Source: Gigantopelta aegis
Taxonomy: Eukaryota; Mollusca; Gastropoda; Neomphalida; Peltospiridae
Length of the DNA stretch: 64,000 bases
NCBI RefSeq assembly: GCF_016097555.1
Contig: NC_054712.1
Location: 39,360,144-39,424,143 of the forward strand
Direction: 5' to 3'
Part shown: positions 60,233 through 64,000 of the stretch, piece after piece
Position numbering within the stretch: position 1 is the first letter of the stretch
How the letters are laid out: every line of letters starts with the position of its first letter
Position numbers and translations under genes: made by a program
The notes under the pieces: generated by a model
The model's input: only the letters and a program-made list of their open reading frames with translations
The model's database searches: none
What the model was told of the DNA's origin: nothing

Positions 60233-61765
60233 CATATAGTGTGATATCTGAAGTGGCCATAGTGTTATTGATATCTGGTATAGTCATGGTGTTATTGTGG
60301 TCCAAATGTCACATCTGAAGTACCCAGTATTTACAGTGTTATATTGATATCTGGTGTAGTCATAGTGTTATTGATATCTGGTATAGTTATGGTGTTATTG
60401 TGGTCCAAATGTCACATCTGATGTATTCGGTAGTTACAGTGTTATATTGATATCTGGTGTAGTCATAGTGTTACTGATATCTGGTATAGTCATGGTGTTA
60501 TTGATATCTGGTATAGTCATAGTGTTATTGATATCTAGTATAGTCATGGTGTTATTGATATCTGGTATAGTCATGGTGTTATTGATATCTGGTATAGTCA
60601 TGGTGTTATTGATATCTGGTATAGTCATGGTGTTATTGATATCTGGTATAGTCATGGTGTTATTGATATCTGGTATATACATGTAGTCATGGTGTTACTG
60701 ATATCTAGTATAGTCATGGTGTTATTGATATCTGGTATATAGTCATGGTGTTACTGATATCTAGTATAGTCATGGTGTTATTGTGGTCCAAATGTCACAT
60801 CTGATGTATTCGGTAGTTACAGTGTTATATTGATATCTGGTGTAGTCATAGTGTTGTAGATATCTGGTATAGTCATGGTATCTGGTGTGGTTCATGAATT
60901 ATGGTTTTATTCATGTCTTGGTACTATTGAAATCCATATGGTCATGGTGCTATATTTATACCATTAGTGGTCATGGTGTTATTGATATCTTAAGTGGTCA
61001 TGATGTTATTGATATCTTGAGTGGTCATGGTATTATTGATATCTTGAGTGGTCATGGTATTATTGATATCTTGATTGGTCATGGTATTATTGATATCTTG
61101 AGTGGTCATGGTGTTATTGATATCTTGAGTGGTCATGGTATTATTGATATCTTGAGTGGTCATGGTATTACTGATACCTTGAGTGGTCATAGTTTTATTA
61201 TATCTTGAGTAGTCATGGTTACTGATATCTCAAGTGGTCATGGTTATATTGATATCTCGAGTGGTCATGGTATTATTGATATCTCAAGTGGTCATGATAT
61301 TATTGATATCTTAAGAGATCATGGTATTATTGATATCTCGAGTGGTCATGGTATTATTGATATCTCGAGTAGTCATAGTATTATTGATATCTTGAGTTGT
61401 CATGGTGTTATTGATATCTCAAGTGGTCACGGTATTATTTATATCTTAAGAGATCATGGTATTATTGGTATTATTTATATCTTAAGAGATCACGGTATTA
61501 TTGATATCTCGAGTGGTCATGGTATTACTGATACCTTGAGTGGTCATGGTGTTATTGATATCTCGAGTGGTCACTGTATTATTGATACCTTAATTGAGTG
61601 GTCACAGTATTATTGACATCTTCAGTGGTCACAGTATTATTGATATCTTGAGTGGTCATGGTATTATTGATATCTTGTTTGGTGATGGTATTATTGATAT
61701 CTTGTGTAGTCATGGTATTATTGATATCTTGTGTAGTCATGACACTATCAATATCCAATGTAGGT
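60233..61765 (+). repeat. 1.5-kb array of 27-bp units, two subfamilies
   Basis: The left part (to about 60,900) uses 'ttattgatatctggtatagt' with 'catggtg'; the right part uses 'ttattgatatcttgagtggt' with 'catggta', including a GATATCTCGAG variant block. Blocks with 'gtggtccaaatgtcacatct' recur three times in the left part. Since 27 is a multiple of three, frames stay open on both strands. Confidence 0.95.
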
Positions 61766-62029
61766 AATGAGTTGTCACGCTGCAACTGGACACAAGAATA
61801 GTGATGGTGTTATCTTGGTATTTATGGGTATCTCTGTATGTGAGACAATATTATGCAAATGGTTAAACTAAGAAAGGTACTGTCCTGTTCAATAACACCC
61901 CAACACAATGCTATTGTTAAAACTAAACCCGTTTTATCGTATATGCACTCTTCACAGACAGCTCAGCACATACCATGACCAGTAATATACACCAGTCATA
62001 GACTAAGGTTAGTAAAAGTAATAAATAAA

Positions 62030-62284
62030 TTAAATAAAGTTTGGTAATTTTGACATAGTCTTAAAGAGGAAATTAACCCACTACATTTTTCCATTAGTAG
62101 CAAGGATTCTGTCTTATGAACCATCCCACTGACAGGATAGCACATACCATGGTCTTTGATATATATACTAGTCATGGCGCACTTGCTGGAATGCAAAATA
62201 GCCGAATGGGTACACCGATGGGGATCAATACTAGAGTGACCACGCACCGGGCGGGCTCTTTATTACTGGTCTACATCCCGCCCT
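62030..62284 (-). mobile_element. SINE family A-like, eroded
   Basis: 'ttagtagcaaggattctgtc', 'caggatagcacataccatgg' and the head complement 'attactggtctacatcccgc'. A small related fragment ('aggccatgctatgtgctttc', 'tgcatataaaag') follows at about 62301-62360. Confidence 0.8.
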
Positions 62285-62559
62285 AAAGAAATATATTAAA
62301 AGGCCATGCTATGTGCTTTCTTGTTTGTGAGAAATTATGCATATAAAAGAGGCTCGCTAATTTAAATAGAGTGACCTATGCATCATGCTTTAATTAGGCC
62401 ATATATTTATTGGTCATTTATGGGTCAAGTGTATGGGTCAAAATATTTAAAAGTGTTTAAAACCTGGATTTGATTATATAGAAGATAAGATTGAAACATA
62501 ATTATTTCTTTAAATTGTTTTTTAAAATACATATATACTGTACACTTGTTTTCTTTTAT

Positions 62560-62681
<122 letters not shown>

Positions 62682-62979
62682 TAACTCAGGAATGGAACTC
62701 AATTATATAACCTGAAATCTAAGACTGTATTCAATTTGCTAACAGTTCAAGTCCACATTATCATTTAGAAATCACATTCTATATTTGAATCGACATTTTA
62801 AACTTTAAACATTGTAAATACATGTAGCTTTTAACATTTTATACAATATTTTGTTATCATATTAATGCATGATTTATCTCAAAGTTATTGAAAAGCAGGC
62901 AGCTTATAAATAAATAAGTTAAATCAGACTGATAAATGGAGCCTCATATGTATCATTCTATTGTGTTGAGATAACGCAG

Positions 62980-63350
62980 ACATGCACAGGTATATAGTCG
63001 TTGATAACTGCCATTATCAGGTAAATGTGATGCATTATGTATAAACTGCTTTGGATGAGAAGGCCATCTAAGTACATAAGAGAGCTAGTACCATGTGTTT
63101 AACACATATACAGGAAGTGTGGATTAAGCAATGTGCTGGTGAGTCATTACACAAGATATTCCTTCTCTGTTTTATTTCTAAATGGGGCCATTAAAGGCGC
63201 AGATCCTAATTTGAACCAATGAAAACAAGACGCTATGTTTGGTTAATCGATAAACCTCGTAACACATTTGAATAAAATTTTAACAGCAGAGTGAAAGAAG
63301 AGTCTTTGATGTTGAAACAGGGAGAATACCCTCTAAAAATAGACTAGAGA
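62980..63350. other. Repeat-free complex sequence, function unknown
   Basis: Balanced non-repetitive stretch ('gccattatcaggtaaatgtg', 'gtggattaagcaatgtgctg', 'gtgagtcattac' with an AP-1-like TGAGTCA). No frame or element recognised. A candidate regulatory or conserved segment only. Confidence 0.25.
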
Positions 63351-63897
63351 TTGTCTCCATAACTGTCATACTGTCAGAGGTATGTGTGTTTTTAGAATGA
63401 TAAAAAATGTATTTCGTGGCATTATAAATACCAGGATGACTATAAACACTTTTGTTGTACAGAAATGGATATTCTAAACAATAAAATATCAGTAATTCCT
63501 TTTTTCAATAATAAAAAATTGGCTTTAATTGTGAAAAATATGCCATAGTGTTTTTTAAAAATATGGTCAGCCAGTTTAACAGTTTGTAATGTAATGCATT
63601 CCCAGGGGTAGCTCTGACACTTATAAAATTCACCAAATCTGATTTTATTTTTTTATTTTTTTACAAATTTTCTTTCAATTTGCCAAATAATTTTATGTAA
63701 AATATGTGATACTTTGTTAGAAAATAACTTGATTTCTGCAATTTTTTTAATTTATATACATAATTTAGCTAAATTATAATAATTATAATAATTTTCTGCT
63801 CACCCAGAGCTATCCCTCATTCCTCATTCCTGTTTTATATTGTGCATTTCTAAAAGAAAACTACAAAATAATTTATTATACAAAATAATTGCCTTAC

Positions 63898-63921
63898 CTC
63901 TTTTAACATTTGATGAATCAG
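63898..63921 (-). CDS. Candidate 24-nt microexon, unknown gene
   Basis: On the minus strand the sequence is GTGTTTCTCTTTTTCAG, then 24 bases (CTGATTCATCAAATGTTAAA, AGAG), then GTAAGG. Both splice sites are near consensus and the length is a multiple of three. It reads LIHQMLKE in phase 0 or DSSNVKR in phase 1; phase 2 has a stop. If real, it belongs to a gene lying mostly beyond the right edge. Confidence 0.3.
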
Positions 63922-64000
63922 CTGAAAAAGAGAAACACAAAAATGTTTTTAATTTTTTTTTTTTTTTTTAAATGTTTGAAGGATTATTATTATCGTTTTT

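Noticed and set aside
60434..61785. 9-residue repeat proteins on both strands
   Set aside because: A consequence of a 27-base unit lacking stops.

Overview
This is a eukaryotic window with intron-rich coding sequence, GT-AG splice sites, long AT-rich introns and very dense short interspersed repeats. The protein sequence and the tRNA-headed SINE families point to a lophotrochozoan, most likely a gastropod or other mollusc; that placement is inferred from remembered repeat families and no search was run. Only one gene can be supported with confidence.

About 2.9-28.8 kb (+ strand): 17 coding exons of an RREB1 orthologue (Ras-responsive element binding protein 1; fly hindsight/pebbled). The first exon seen begins in the middle of a codon, so the N-terminus lies upstream of the window. 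The 17 exons join in a consistent phase to 1,755 residues plus a stop codon. They encode about 19 C2H2 zinc fingers, two CtBP-type PxDLS motifs, a short basic nuclear-localisation-like patch and several SUMO-consensus lysines. Finger order, the HTGERPF-type linkers and the final finger pair match vertebrate RREB1.

Within the introns: exon borders of this gene have been copied in tandem (acceptor of exon 2, acceptor and donor of exon 7), and the tail of a SINE forms the pyrimidine tract in front of exon 8. Intron 14 holds a full-length Tc1/mariner transposon (open DD34E transposase on the - strand, identical inverted ends, TA target site). There are also hairpin MITEs, at least four tRNA-derived SINE families called A-D here, and long CT, GT and minisatellite arrays. 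Intron numbers follow the exon before them.

About 28.8-64 kb: the probable 3' UTR and then a gene-poor region packed with SINEs, MITEs and minisatellites. At least six inverted-ended elements here have interiors expanded into tandem arrays. Near the right end, three short segments on the - strand have splice signals and may be the 3' end of another gene, including a 24-nt microexon candidate; this is speculative.

SINE labels used here: A has the head TAGCCCAGTGGTAAAGCG; B has the head TTAGCTCAGTCGGTTGAG; C and D have related heads GGCCTCGGTGGYGT but different bodies (C shares its 3' half with A; D ends near TTAATTGGATATAAGCA).
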